From assembly GCA_905182885.1 (NCBI GenBank), contig CAJJCW010000001.1:124001-188000 (forward strand): a stretch of DNA of 64,000 nt, read 5' to 3'. This document shows positions 30,701-40,504 of this stretch, piece by piece. The notes under the pieces were generated by a model that saw only the letters and a program-made list of their open reading frames with translations, did not search any database and had not been told where the DNA came from. Source of the DNA: SAR86 cluster bacterium SAR86B. GTDB lineage: Bacteria; Pseudomonadota; Gammaproteobacteria; Magnimaribacterales; D2472. A program made the position numbers and the translations under genes. Position 1 is the first letter of the stretch; each line of letters opens with the position of its first letter.

Positions 30701-31158
30701 TCAATTTTCTTCTCAGCATCTTTTATCTTATTCCTTTTAAGAAGTTCAAATACATGACTATCCTTTCCGCCTGAAATAACAATAATGTCATCTTTTAATT
30801 TTATTAAATCATTAAAATTTATGATTGGACTTTGGTAACTATAATTATTGTGCGCAGAAGAAATAATTCTCATTAAGTTTTTATGGCCTATGTTTGTTTT
30901 TGCTAAACAAAGGAGCTCGTGAGACTGTTCATCATCATCAAATATGACTCTTATAGATGATCCTGATATAGGCTTTATTCCAGAGGCCTCACATTTATTA
31001 AAGAATTTCACTAAACCAAACATATTCGATCTATCTGTTAATGCAACGGATGGAATAGAGTGCTTAACAGCACTATCTACAATCTGGTTAATGGTTAGTA
31101 AGCCTTGGGAAATGCTATATTCAGAGGATACCCTGAGATGTGAGAATACATTTTTCAT
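27718..31158 (-). CDS. dnaE: DNA polymerase III alpha subunit DnaE
   Basis: Replicative DNA polymerase. N-terminal PHP domain (HLRVSSEYSISQGLL, GLVKFF, GIKPISGSS), palm with GPGRGSGAGSLVAFALGIT and the catalytic PDFDIDF, later IFQLESTGMRALI, LYRPGPLNSGMH and the finger/helix-hairpin-helix region, then an OB-fold near residues 960-1040. 1146 residues, E. coli 1160. Lies 4 bases after the rnhB stop. Intact over 3.4 kb, in contrast to the frameshifted genes just upstream. Confidence 0.98.
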   Translation of the reverse strand: MKNVFSHLRVSSEYSISQGLLTINQIVDSAVKHSIPSVALTDRSNMFGLVKFFNKCEASGIKPISGSSIRVIFDDDEQSHELLCLAKTNIGHKNLMRIISSAHNNYSYQSPIINFNDLIKLKDDIIVISGGKDSHVFELLKRNKIKDAEKKIESFLKVFDDDFILEVQKTNRPDEFEYFSNILPIASTKGIPLIATNDVLFAKPDDFDTHETKVCINTGKTLNDPNREKIFSQEQFFKSSDDMAKLFKGFDSLLENTNEISKKCNVSIHTKQYFLPEYPVPDEHNFDSFLVDLSKKRLQEFINDFDDEKNKIYTDRLDYELNQIKTMGFSSYFLIVYDFIQWSKDNDVPVGPGRGSGAGSLVAFALGITTLDPIYHGLLFERFLNPERVSMPDFDIDFCMEKRDKVIEYVSNKYGSNSVSQIATFGTMAARAVVRDVARALGKPYAVGDRISKMIPFAPGMTLDKAKEDQPIFAQAAKNDPEVKEVVDLAYKLEGIARNVGKHAGGVVIAPGSISDFCPVYNDRQSSSVMTQYDKDDVEKIGLVKFDFLGLRTLTVIDRAVKSINASKKIDNPLNLDNIPLDDPKVFELLSSGKTMAIFQLESTGMRALIKSLKPSKFEEITALLALYRPGPLNSGMHTTFVERKHGKSSVEYPHILLEPVLSETYGVIVYQEQVMEAARVLAGYTMGQADILRRVMGKKKIEEMEEQREIFVKGCEEKSIPAKKANEIFELIEQFAEYGFNKSHSAAYAVISYQTAFLKTYYPEHFMSAVLSTELGNTDKIHALIQECKRMNIKVLNPNILSSSKRFLVNDDLDIEYGLGAIKGVADSFIKHVCNIRQSVNFKDLWDFSKKADIKLGGKKSLEALSQSGAFDNIAPSRTVAIACIEDMLKDSTKAANGSSVKSGDLFASIDEDFDPYEKYKNLPDLTMSELLSLEKKSLGYYLSGHPVDAIGGKIEKLRSRKIGDITNDIKKASLVCLINSARQIKDRKGNPLTFINFDDGSGVMDGVVASDTLETCHGILKEGSILILKGTIELDDYKSKDLGDAMYRMRVREVHSLDTELERKVREIMINIEKSDVSSLDALSEKLGEIKDDFWAHGSCQLNIKVKTGKSEVIISAGEKFKFPPTLINLTYLEEIFGTNALEI

Positions 31159-31162
31159 CTAG

Positions 31163-31708
31163 TTAAATAACGCCCTTAAAAGTTTTCCTGTGTATTGAGC
31201 AGTAGCCAAAAGACTTAATACTCTCTAAGTGCGCTTTAGTACCATACCCTTTGTGCTGAGCAAAACCATAGTTAGGATATTTATTATTAAATTCTATCAT
31301 TAGGTTATCTCTGTAAACTTTAGCAATTATTGATGCCGCACTTATTTCTGCAATCAAAGAGTCGCCTCCTATTATTGTCTGAGTTGGCAGGTCAGTATCT
31401 GGTTTTTTATTTCCATCAACCAGCACTTCATCAGGAATAATTGGAAGATTTAGTATAGCTCGTTTCATTGCCAATAAAGAAGCCTGAAGAATATTAATAC
31501 TATCTATTTCCTCAGGAGATGCAGATCCAAACGCATAATAAGAATTCTCAATTATAATCATTGATAATTCTTCGCGTTTATTAGGGCTTAATTTCTTTGA
31601 ATCATCTAGATTAGATAATTTTTTTTTGAGGATAACTGCAGCTGCAATAACTGGGCCTGCTAAACAACCACGTCCAACCTCATCAACTCCTGCTATTAGA
31701 CTCTTCAA
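31163..31708 (-). CDS. rnhB: Ribonuclease HII
   Basis: Removes ribonucleotides and RNA from RNA-DNA hybrids. Active-site acids in GVDEVGRG near the N terminus and the Asp of VDGNKKP; C-terminal HKGYGTKAHLE is conserved. 181 residues, E. coli 198. The ATG overlaps the lpxB stop by 4 bases and dnaE follows 4 bases on, the conserved lpxB-rnhB-dnaE order. Confidence 0.96.
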   Translation of the reverse strand: MKSLIAGVDEVGRGCLAGPVIAAAVILKKKLSNLDDSKKLSPNKREELSMIIIENSYYAFGSASPEEIDSINILQASLLAMKRAILNLPIIPDEVLVDGNKKPDTDLPTQTIIGGDSLIAEISAASIIAKVYRDNLMIEFNNKYPNYGFAQHKGYGTKAHLESIKSFGYCSIHRKTFKGVI

Positions 31709-32823
31709 AGTAGAGAAATTCTATTCGCAGTTTCAAGATAACCCTCACCCATTAAAAGTTTCCTAATATAGTTTTTATCATCTTTTTTTGATGAGTCATG
31801 TTCAAGTGACTTAGCTTCAAGAAATATTCTATCTGCTGTACATTCATTTTGCAGAAGTTCTGGATATCTTCTGTTATTAAGAAGTAGGTTTGGAAGGCCA
31901 ATATGCTTAACTTTTAACATTCGCGAGATTATAGAAAAATTTAAAGCACTTGTTTTATAGCAAATAATTGGATCGGCTCCCAAGACAGCTGCTTCAAGAG
32001 AGGCTGTACCAGATGTTACTACTGAATATTCTGAAATTGACAGGAATTCCCTAGAGCAATTAGATTCAACAACTATAGGAAGATTGCTTTCTTGAAGGTA
32101 TGAATCAATTAAGTTTTTTAAATCCCTGTCTGCAGCAGGAATAAGATAAGTAAAATTATTAGATTCCTGATTATGTTTTTTAATAAATTCTATATAAGTA
32201 GGTAACATTTTTTTAATTTCAGATTCTCTACTTCCAGGAAGGATAGATATAAACCTCGTATCATTTCTTAAATTAAATTTTGATTTAACATCAAGAACAT
32301 CTGCATTCATAATTTTAGAAAAAGGGTGGCCTAAATGAATGCTGTTCAAACCCCTCTCTTTGTAAAAATTATCTTCAAAATTAAATAAGCAGGCTGTAAA
32401 GTCTATATATTTTTTAATTGATTTAATCCTGCCCTGCCTCCACCCCCAAACAGAAGGGCTAACAATTTGTATATTTTTAGATATTTTTTTATTCTTAAGA
32501 GCCTTATGAATTCCTATATTAAAATCAGGTGAATCAATCCCTATGAAGTAATCTATGTCTTCATGAGCAAACTTTCTAATTAAATTTTTTCTTAGCTTTG
32601 TTAGCTCTCTTAGATTTAATAATGGCTCAATGAGGCCCATTATGTGAAGTTTTTTAAAATCAAATTCTGAATTGAGCCCTTGATTTATCATTTCCGGACC
32701 ACCAACTCCAAAAAGTTGGACATTGTAATTTATTTTTAAAGCTTCGATAATACCTGAACCAAGCCTATCGCCAGAGTATTCTCCCGCAACTACTCCTACT
32801 CTAAGAGTTGGTTTACTAGGCAC
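31705..32823 (-). CDS. lpxB: Lipid-A-disaccharide synthase
   Basis: GT19 glycosyltransferase that joins UDP-2,3-diacylglucosamine and lipid X. N-terminal VVAGEYSGDRLGSGII and VGGPEMINQG, central IDSPDFNIGIHK, PSVWGWRQGRI, LPGSRESEI and C-terminal SGTASLEAAVLGADPIICYKTS are all family hallmarks. 372 residues, E. coli 382. Directly after lpxA (no gap) and overlapping rnhB by 4 bases. Confidence 0.97.
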   Translation of the reverse strand: MPSKPTLRVGVVAGEYSGDRLGSGIIEALKINYNVQLFGVGGPEMINQGLNSEFDFKKLHIMGLIEPLLNLRELTKLRKNLIRKFAHEDIDYFIGIDSPDFNIGIHKALKNKKISKNIQIVSPSVWGWRQGRIKSIKKYIDFTACLFNFEDNFYKERGLNSIHLGHPFSKIMNADVLDVKSKFNLRNDTRFISILPGSRESEIKKMLPTYIEFIKKHNQESNNFTYLIPAADRDLKNLIDSYLQESNLPIVVESNCSREFLSISEYSVVTSGTASLEAAVLGADPIICYKTSALNFSIISRMLKVKHIGLPNLLLNNRRYPELLQNECTADRIFLEAKSLEHDSSKKDDKNYIRKLLMGEGYLETANRISLL

Positions 32824-33603
32824 TTATCTTAGGATTCCTCTTTTAGAAGCTTTTATAGATTCAATAAAGACATTAAGACAAGGGTCGTCTGTTTCACTCA
32901 ACATAGTATTTAGCTTAGTTAGGGCATCGTCTAATTTCAAATCTCGTCTGTAAACAACTCTATAAGCTTTTTTTATTAAGGCTATTGATTCATCGGGTAT
33001 ATCGTTTCTAGACATTCCAATAGAATTTAAACCAACAACTCTTGCCGGATTAGAGGCAACTTTGATATAGGCTGGAATATCCATTGTTATAGAAGCATTC
33101 ATTCCAGCAAAGGAATGGTCGCCTAACTTACAGAATTGATGGACTGTTGAAAGGGCTCCTATTACTACAGAGCTACCCACTTCGACATGACCAGCTAATC
33201 CTGCATTATTAGCAAAGACATTATTACTTCCAACAATGCAGTCGTGTGCAATATGAACATAAGCCATAAAAAGATTATCATGCCCTATCTTGGTAACACC
33301 TTTATCCTGAATAGTCCCTCTATGAATGGTAACGCCTTCTCTAAAAATATTATTGTTTCCAATAATTAGCCTAGTATCTTCTCCATTAAATTTCTTATCA
33401 GGGGTGTCTTCGCCAATGGTTGAAAATTGATAGATAGTATTATTTTCTCCTATTGTCGTTGGTCCTTTTAGAACAATATGGCTTAATAGTGACGTTCCCT
33501 GTTGTATTTCGACATCTCTACCAATAATACAAAATGGTCCGATATTTACGGAAGGATCAATTTTTGCAGATTCATGAATAATAGAGGATGGGTGGATATT
33601 CAC
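32824..33603 (-). CDS. lpxA: UDP-N-acetylglucosamine O-acyltransferase LpxA
   Basis: First step of lipid A synthesis. Left-handed beta-helix of hexapeptide repeats for about residues 1-185, then a helical C terminus. Catalytic-His region in AYVHIAHDCIVGSNN; GLAGHVEVG, AGMNASITMDIPAYIKVASNPARVVGLNSIG are diagnostic. 259 residues, E. coli 262. Its start overlaps the fabZ stop by one base. Confidence 0.97.
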   Translation of the reverse strand: MNIHPSSIIHESAKIDPSVNIGPFCIIGRDVEIQQGTSLLSHIVLKGPTTIGENNTIYQFSTIGEDTPDKKFNGEDTRLIIGNNNIFREGVTIHRGTIQDKGVTKIGHDNLFMAYVHIAHDCIVGSNNVFANNAGLAGHVEVGSSVVIGALSTVHQFCKLGDHSFAGMNASITMDIPAYIKVASNPARVVGLNSIGMSRNDIPDESIALIKKAYRVVYRRDLKLDDALTKLNTMLSETDDPCLNVFIESIKASKRGILR

Positions 33604-34052
33604 TAAACCTTCCTGTCAGCACATAAAATAGTTGCAGAGCAAGCTAGCTCCCCATCAACCTCAGCTCTACAAGCAAATTTCCAGATACCTCTTTTTTCAT
33701 TGAGCACTTCACTATAAAGATGAATTACGTCCTCTGGGCCAACTCGCTTTTTAAACCTTGCCTTGTCAATACCAGCAAAAACATAAATAGAACCCTCTTC
33801 TGGTGTCTTATTCATACTCTTAAAACCCAAAATACCTGAAGCTTGAGCCATGGTCTCTAATAAAATAACTCCTGGCATAATAGGATTTCCAGGAAAGTGT
33901 CCTCTAAAATAATCCTCGTCTGGACTATTGTTTTTTATGCAGTGAATTTTTTTACCCAGATCAATACTTACAACCTCATCTATAAATAAGAAAGGTTCTC
34001 TGTGAGGAAGGAGATTGGTAATTGCGTCTACAGTTCTAGTATCTAACATCAC
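33603..34052 (-). CDS. fabZ: 3-hydroxyacyl-ACP dehydratase FabZ
   Basis: Hot-dog-fold dehydratase of fatty-acid elongation; it shares the 3-hydroxyacyl-ACP pool with LpxA and LpxD. Motifs LPHREPFLFIDEVV, catalytic His in GHFPGNPIMPGVILLETMAQ with the Glu of LLETMAQ. 149 residues, E. coli 151. Overlaps lpxD and lpxA by one base each, showing tight coupling of the lpxD-fabZ-lpxA-lpxB block. Confidence 0.97.
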   Translation of the reverse strand: MMLDTRTVDAITNLLPHREPFLFIDEVVSIDLGKKIHCIKNNSPDEDYFRGHFPGNPIMPGVILLETMAQASGILGFKSMNKTPEEGSIYVFAGIDKARFKKRVGPEDVIHLYSEVLNEKRGIWKFACRAEVDGELACSATILCADRKV

Positions 34053-34987
34053 TAAATCCTTTTTTTAATAAAGATTGATGACTTTGCCCAATCTTGCTGC
34101 TTTTGAGCTGGCATTATACCAATATAATTGCCAGCCTCTTTGATAGTTTTAGTAATTAAAGTATGAGCTCCTATTATTACATCATCACAAATAGAAAGGT
34201 GTCCCAGGACACCTGAAAGCCCTCCCATTTGAAAGTTTTTACCAATAACTGCAGAACCAGCGATTGCACAACAAGCTGCAATTGCAGAATTCTTTCCGAG
34301 TATTACATTATGTGCAATATGGACTTGGTTATCTAACTTAACGCCATCGTGTATTTCAGTATTACCTAGAGCCCCTCTATCAATAGTGCAGCCTGCACCA
34401 ATCTCAACATTTGAGCCAATAATTAACTTTCCAATTTGTTCAATCTTTACATAACCGTCTTTCGAGGGAGCATAGCCAAAGCCATCAGAGCCAAGAACTG
34501 AGCCATGTTGAATTATTGAATTTTTACCAAGATATACATCCCTAACAAGAGAACAATTTGCTCTAATGACTACATTGTCTTCAATGTCACATCCTGGACC
34601 AATATAAACATTTGCACCAATAGAAACATTATTTCCAATAATAGCTTCATTTGAAATTACAGCAGTGGGATGAATGCTATGTGTATCTAGCTCAAAAGAA
34701 GGCTCTTTGAAAAGAACGCTTAGTTTTGCATAAACTATGTAAGGGTCTTCTGATTTCAGATAATTTAATTCAGTATCTAAATTAAAGTTAGCGTGAACCA
34801 CTACAGCTCTAGCTTTTGTAGTTTTTAAAAATTTAGTATATTTACTATTAGCAAGGAATGTAATAGAGGTATCTGAGGAGTTTTCTAATGTAGCTAAATT
34901 ATCGACGACAGCTGAACTGTCGCCAATAACTAAAGAGTTTGTAAGATTTGCTAGCTCGGCTAGTGTAAAACTTTTCTTTTCAGCCAC
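34052..34987 (-). CDS. lpxD: UDP-3-O-(3-hydroxyacyl)glucosamine N-acyltransferase LpxD
   Basis: Third step of lipid A synthesis. N-terminal uridine-binding domain (about residues 1-100), then hexapeptide repeats; VLGSDGFGYAPSKDGYVKIEQIGKLIIG and the catalytic-His segment DNQVHIAHNVILG are typical, as is the C-terminal GIMPAQKQQDWAK. 311 residues against 341 in E. coli, mainly a shorter C-terminal helix. The start overlaps the skp stop by one base. Confidence 0.96.
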   Translation of the reverse strand: MAEKKSFTLAELANLTNSLVIGDSSAVVDNLATLENSSDTSITFLANSKYTKFLKTTKARAVVVHANFNLDTELNYLKSEDPYIVYAKLSVLFKEPSFELDTHSIHPTAVISNEAIIGNNVSIGANVYIGPGCDIEDNVVIRANCSLVRDVYLGKNSIIQHGSVLGSDGFGYAPSKDGYVKIEQIGKLIIGSNVEIGAGCTIDRGALGNTEIHDGVKLDNQVHIAHNVILGKNSAIAACCAIAGSAVIGKNFQMGGLSGVLGHLSICDDVIIGAHTLITKTIKEAGNYIGIMPAQKQQDWAKSSIFIKKRI

Positions 34988-35523
34988 TACTCAGACTGAG
35001 TATTAGCCTCTGAAGCTGCAACATCTAACATTGATGTAACATCGTCAGTCAGATCAAGAGCAGGATCACTAAATAAAAGGCTATCATTTTTTTGAAGCAA
35101 TACTTTAATTTGTTTTGCTTGAATTAGTTCGCCTATAATTTTTTGCATAGCTGCTCCAGTTGAAGCGAAAACCGCTTGAGCTGTTTCTTCTTGAGCTTGT
35201 TGTATTTTTCCAGCTAGAAATTCTAGATCTTTACCTTTATCTTGAATATCTTTTTGCATTTGAGCAATCTCTTGTTGGGATAAAGTCTCGCCATCTTTTT
35301 GAAGTTTCTCAGCGATAGCCTGTCTTTCTGCTTGAATAGATTGAGCTTCTTCTAAGTTTGAAGAATAATCTGCACTTTCTTCCAATGCCTTAAAGGCATC
35401 TGAAGCGGCCTGTGTAGTTAAGACAGCTGTTCTCATGTCTATTACCGCAATACCTTCTGCTGCAAATACTGGTGCTGAAGCAAACAAAAATGCTATCAAG
35501 TAAAATTTAAATACGTTTTTCAT
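34987..35523 (-). CDS. skp: Periplasmic chaperone Skp (OmpH family)
   Basis: Carries unfolded outer-membrane proteins across the periplasm to BamA. Signal peptide at residues 1-21 (FKFYLIAFLFASAPVFAAEG), then a long alpha-helical hairpin rich in Gln, Glu and Lys (about residues 50-130), as in Skp trimers. 178 residues, E. coli 161. Located between bamA and lpxD, the conserved position. Confidence 0.92.
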   Translation of the reverse strand: MKNVFKFYLIAFLFASAPVFAAEGIAVIDMRTAVLTTQAASDAFKALEESADYSSNLEEAQSIQAERQAIAEKLQKDGETLSQQEIAQMQKDIQDKGKDLEFLAGKIQQAQEETAQAVFASTGAAMQKIIGELIQAKQIKVLLQKNDSLLFSDPALDLTDDVTSMLDVAASEANTQSE

Positions 35524-35559
35524 AATTTCCCCTTATTGGTGATGTTTATTTTATATTAA

Positions 35560-37974
35560 TTAGAATACATTTCCTACAGTGAATTGGAATTCTTCCGTTC
35601 TCTTCAAATTGACCAGCATTAGTAGGTTTTGAGATTGCAAAACTCATAGGACCAAATCCTGTAATCCAGGTCACACCTACGCCATATGAGTATCTTAAAT
35701 CCTCTATAGCTGGCTTATAACAGTTGATTTGATATTCTTTGCAGTTATCAGAAAAAACATTTCCAAAATCAAAAAAGAATGCAGATCTCATTGATCTTTG
35801 GTCTTCAATAAATGGAAGTCTAAATATTAGCTGGAGGCTTCCTTCAATTTTAATGTTTCCACCAATAGGATTTCTTTGAGTATTTGAATTAGCATATGGA
35901 TTATAATAAGGATAATCAGCGATTCCATCAGCATCAGTGTCTATAAGATTTGGACATGTTCCGTCTGAATAATTAAACTCATAACAAGGTGCTTCAGTAC
36001 TTCTAGGGCCTAGTGTATTTGATTCAAAACCTCTTAAAGATCTTGGGCCTCCGGCGTAAAAATTTTGAAAGAAAGGAGTTTCTTTCGTATCACCAAAAGA
36101 AGATAAATATCCAATCTCTCCAGAAAAACCAAATACTAAATTTTGAGATAGAGGTTGATAATACTTTTGTCTAATATTTAATCTATAGTAATTTATATCA
36201 CTACCGGGCAGTGTTGAGGATAGACTAATGCGCTTGAGGCTCCATCTGTTGGAAAAGTACCTCTATTAAGAGTAACTCTTTGCCAAGAAGTCTGAGCTGT
36301 TAAAGTTTCAAATATATTACCCTCAGAGTTAGTAAAATCCCATATCTCCCTTGCAGGACTGCTTCCAATATCAATATCCGTTTTATCATAAGTTAGACTT
36401 AATCCGACTCTGTTATATCTGAAACAGGATAACCAAACTGAGCTCCAATTCCCGCAGAGTTAGTTAGATAGTTAGCAACATTAAACTCTCCATAATCTGT
36501 TTCTCTAAAATATAAGTTATAGCCAAGACTGACTCCGTCTTTTGTTGCGTAAGGATCTTGGAAGGACAGATTATAGCTTTTAGTATAAACATTTTGATTA
36601 ATGCCTATTCCAACAGTATTGCCGGTACCCAAAAAATTTTGCTCCTGAAGATTAAAGCCAAGCATAAGACCAAAGTCACTATAACCAACGTTACCACCTA
36701 TAGATCCAGTTGTTTCCTCGTCAACATTAAATGTAATATCTACTTGATCATCAGTTCCTGGAACAGGAGTAGTTTCAACTGATACCTCTTTAAAGTAGCC
36801 CAATCTTTCTAATCTTATCTTTGAATTTTCAATGCTAGCGTCATTTGTCCAGGCACCCTCATACTGTCGCATCTCTCTTCTTAGGACATAGTCCTGAGTA
36901 ATTTCATTACCTGTAAATAATATTTTTCTTGTGTAGGTTCTAGCTCCAGGATCAATACTAAAAGGTTAATTTAACGTCCTCGGAGTCATCATCTATTTCA
37001 GGCTCACCGCTAACTTCAGCAAATGCATAACCTTGATTGCCTAGAATACTTATAAAATATTCTTCGATAGCTGTAATTTGAGCTTGTGAATAAGTCTGAT
37101 CTTTCAATGAATTAGTTATATCTTCATAAGCCTCCTTTTCAAAAGGTATATCGCCAATAACTTCTACATCTTTAATATTATATTTTTCGCCCTCAACAAC
37201 ATTAAAGGTTATATATATTGATTTTTTATCCCTTGATAGGCTTATTTGCGATGACTCTAATGAAAATTTAATATATCCCCTATCACGATAAAATGATTCT
37301 AAGGACTCTATATCACCCTTAAGCTTTTCTCTTGAGTAGGCATCATCATTAGATAGGAATGAAAAAAATGCGCCCTCAGATAACTCAAATCCCTTTAGAA
37401 GGTCTTCATTAGAAAATATCTCATTTCCAATAATATTAATTTTTTTTATTTTTGCGCTTTTGCCTTCATCAACCTCAATCTTGACTTCAATTCTATTTCT
37501 TGGTTTCTTGATCTCTTCTATCTCAACGTCAGCTCCATACCTTCCATTTGATGCATAAGACCTTATTAGCTCAGATTTAACTTTTTCCAATGTAGATCTT
37601 TTGTATACTTCGCCTTCTTTTATACCAACGCCGTTCAAACTTTCCATGAGCTGCTCAGTTTTTAGGGCTTTGTTACCAGAAATATCAATAGCTGATATTG
37701 AAGGTCTTTCTGTAACTGTTATTATTAAAGTATTGCCATCTTTTCCAATTTGGACATCGTTAAACTGCTCAGTTGCAAAAAGAGACCTAGTAATATCAGA
37801 TGATTTTCTCGTATTAATCTTATCGCCAACACTTATAGGAATAACATTAAAAATACTTCCTGTTGAGACTCTTTGAAGGCCTATTATCCTAATATCTCCA
37901 ACTAAAAATTCCTCAAATGCAAATAGTTGAGATGTTAATAAGAAGCTTAGTAAATAAAATTTAAATGTTTTCAA
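35560..37974 (-). CDS. bamA: Outer-membrane protein assembly factor BamA (four frameshifts in this sequence)
   Basis: Central subunit of the BAM complex: signal peptide, five POTRA domains and a 16-strand barrel. The ORF track shows only fragments. Reading across them I find four single-base shifts: an extra T near 36960 (LTF/SIDPGARTYTRK), a missing base near 36420 (PVS/YNRVGLSLTYD), a missing base near 36240 (TDGA/LKRISLSSTLPGSD), and an extra G near 35594 (EEN/EEFQFTVGNVF). With these repaired the protein runs about 804 residues to the terminal Phe expected of an OMP and has RGF in RSLRGFESN. Codon structure between shifts is perfect. BamA is essential, so sequence error is more likely than a real pseudogene. 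Confidence 0.92.
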
Positions 37975-37982
37975 TTAAGTTC

Positions 37983-39342
37983 CTAAAAAAATCTTGATAC
38001 GTCATTAAAAATGGCAAATATCATCAATGCGCCGACCATAACTGCCCCACCGGTATAAATAATATTTTCTGTTTTTTCTGATAAAGGTTTTCCTCTAACT
38101 GCCTCTATACCGAGAAGTGTTAGCTGGCCTCCATCTAGAACAGGAATAGGTAGTAAATTTAGAACACCTAGACTAATACTAAGAAGAGCCATTAGATACA
38201 TGAATGGGAGAAGCCCTGCTTGCGCTGTATTTCCAGCCATTTGAGCTATACCTATAGGTCCACTAAGATTCTCAGCGCCCATATTACCGGTCAGCATTTT
38301 TCCAATAAATTGGAGCGTCTTAATACTCAGATTGTATGTCTCATAAACACCTTTTGAAAAGGCTTGTAAAAATGATCTTTTTGTACCAAATGATACTCCC
38401 AATACCCCAATCTCATCTCCTGAGTCATTGACAAGAGATCCTATACTTACAGGTAAATCAATTACATTATTATTTCTTAAAACTTTTATAGAAACATCTC
38501 TATTTGGCATGGATGATATAGATTCTCTTATATCACTTGCATAGTCTATTCTTGAACTGCCTATGCTCAAGACAACATCATTAGCCTCAATCTTTGCAAG
38601 ACTAGCAGGACCGCCTGACACCGTTTGACCAATTATTGGTTTCATTTTGTAATCTATAGCCAGAGCCCAAATAAGCCAATGGCTTGGTTTGTGATTCTGA
38701 CGTTGGAAGAAAGTCTTCAACATAAATATTAACATTAACAATTTCATTGATATCTAGTCTCTTAATACCTAAATCTATATAGCCTGTTAATCCGGCGAGT
38801 GAAAGTAATTCTAAATTTAAATCTTTTGATTCATTTACATTTACAGAATTTATAGATGAGATTCTATCGCCAGGAAGAATAAATTGGTCAGAAGATTTAA
38901 GGACTATTGAGCTACCAACTTCTTTAATTACAGGAACTGTTTGAGGGTCCGGAGTATTTAAAAAGATTATAGAAAAAATAAAAATTGATAGAAGAAAGTT
39001 TGCCAATGGCCCAGCTATCATTATTGATGCTCTTTGCCATTTTGGTCTAGAGTCAAAGGTATTCTTTATCTGTGCTTCTGTTAATTGCTCTCTGACCTCT
39101 GGCTCTAATTCAATCAACCTATCAGTAATCATTGAAACATATCCACCTAAGGGTAAAAGAGATAAGGCAATTTCAGTCCCGTGCTTATCTAATCTTTTAT
39201 AAATAACCGGTCCCATTCCTAGAGAAAACCTCTGGACGTGGACTTTACACATTCTTGCAACTATGAAATGACCGTACTCATGAATAGTAACTAGAACGCC
39301 TAAGAGGACTAAAAAGGATGCTATGTATATTAGTGCTGTCAT
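37983..39342 (-). CDS. rseP: Site-2 protease RseP (one frameshift in this sequence)
   Basis: Inner-membrane zinc metalloprotease that cleaves anti-sigma factor RseA and signal peptides. HEYGH zinc motif near residue 22; PDZ region in the middle; NLLPIPVLDGGQL (third zinc ligand) near the C terminus. The reading frame breaks near 38675 at TTGGGCTCTGGC: removing one G of the GGG run joins TKPLAYL to LAIDYKMKPIIGQTVSGGP. The corrected protein has 452 residues, E. coli 450. Between dxr and bamA, the conserved order. Confidence 0.94.
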
Positions 39343-39349
39343 AATTATT

Positions 39350-40504
39350 TTAAGTGAAGGATTTTACCACCTTCTCTGCCTCCCTGCGTGATTGATTGTC
39401 TATTTCGTAGATTGCCTCTATGCTTAAATTATTAGACAAAGGCATCAAGTCAAAAGTTCTATAAATAACATCATAAATTTGGCTAAACTTTATCTTATCT
39501 TCTAGAAAGCTCGCTACTGCGATTTCGTTTGCAGCATTGAAGACAGTTCCAGAAGAGCCTCCAGAATTACATATCTCTCTAGCTATATTAACTACATGAG
39601 CTCTATCTTCAGGGAAGTCTTGGAATGAAAGATTTAGCGAAGAAAAGTCTATTTCTAAGAAGCTAATAGGCAATCTATTTGTTCCAGAAAGTGCGTGAGA
39701 TATTGGAACTCTCATGTCAGGGTTACTCATCTGACATATGCTAGACCCATCAATATAAGTAACAATTGAATGAACTATACTCTGGGGGTGAACAACTAAC
39801 TTAAAGAACTTTTCATTTAAATCAAAAAGGTATTTAGCCTCAATAAGCTCAAGACATTTATTAACAAGTGTTGCTGAATCTATTGATATCTTTGATCCCA
39901 TTTCCCAGTTAGGATGTTTCAGTGCTTGTTCCTTAGTTACCATTCCAAGTTCATCTAGAGACTTATTAACAAAAGGCCCTCCAGATGCAGTAATAATAAT
40001 TTTGGAAACATCTTCTTTAGCCTTCTCTCCAACTAAACATTGAAAAATTGCATTATGTTCACTATCTATGGGTATTACGTTAGTATTGAATTCTTTGGCC
40101 AACGGTAAAATTATATCCCCAGCAACAACTATGCTTTCTTTGTTTGCAAGAAGTATAGTTTTTCCAGTTTTAGCAGCCATTAGGGTTGTCTCAAGACCTG
40201 AAAACCCAGATATGGCTGAGATAATTACATCTACTAAAGGGTCATTTAATAAATTATGAAGCTCATCTTTTCCGGATAGAATTTCTGTCTTAGGATTAAC
40301 TTTTTCAATTAGCTTATTTTGATAATTAGAATTTTCTAAATAAGCATAATCAGGTAAAAATTTATTAGCGATGTCTGAGGCTTTGTCGATATTTGAATTA
40401 AATGCCATCCCATAAAGATTTAAACTGTCTGGATTTTGAGAAATAACATCAAGCGCACTATCACCAATGCTTCCTGTTGCCCCAAGTAAGAGTATATTTT
40501 TCAT
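39350..40504 (-). CDS. dxr: 1-deoxy-D-xylulose-5-phosphate reductoisomerase
   Basis: NADPH-dependent second step of the MEP isoprenoid pathway, giving the precursors used by uppS and ispB in this window. N-terminal Rossmann segment LLGATGSIGDSALDVI, LANKESIVVAG, IPIDSEHNAIFQ, ITASGGPF, HPNWEMGSKISIDSATLVNK and the substrate-site VHPQSIVHSIV. 384 residues, E. coli 398. Overlaps cdsA by one base. Confidence 0.97.
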   Translation of the reverse strand: MKNILLLGATGSIGDSALDVISQNPDSLNLYGMAFNSNIDKASDIANKFLPDYAYLENSNYQNKLIEKVNPKTEILSGKDELHNLLNDPLVDVIISAISGFSGLETTLMAAKTGKTILLANKESIVVAGDIILPLAKEFNTNVIPIDSEHNAIFQCLVGEKAKEDVSKIIITASGGPFVNKSLDELGMVTKEQALKHPNWEMGSKISIDSATLVNKCLELIEAKYLFDLNEKFFKLVVHPQSIVHSIVTYIDGSSICQMSNPDMRVPISHALSGTNRLPISFLEIDFSSLNLSFQDFPEDRAHVVNIAREICNSGGSSGTVFNAANEIAVASFLEDKIKFSQIYDVIYRTFDLMPLSNNLSIEAIYEIDNQSRREAEKVVKSFT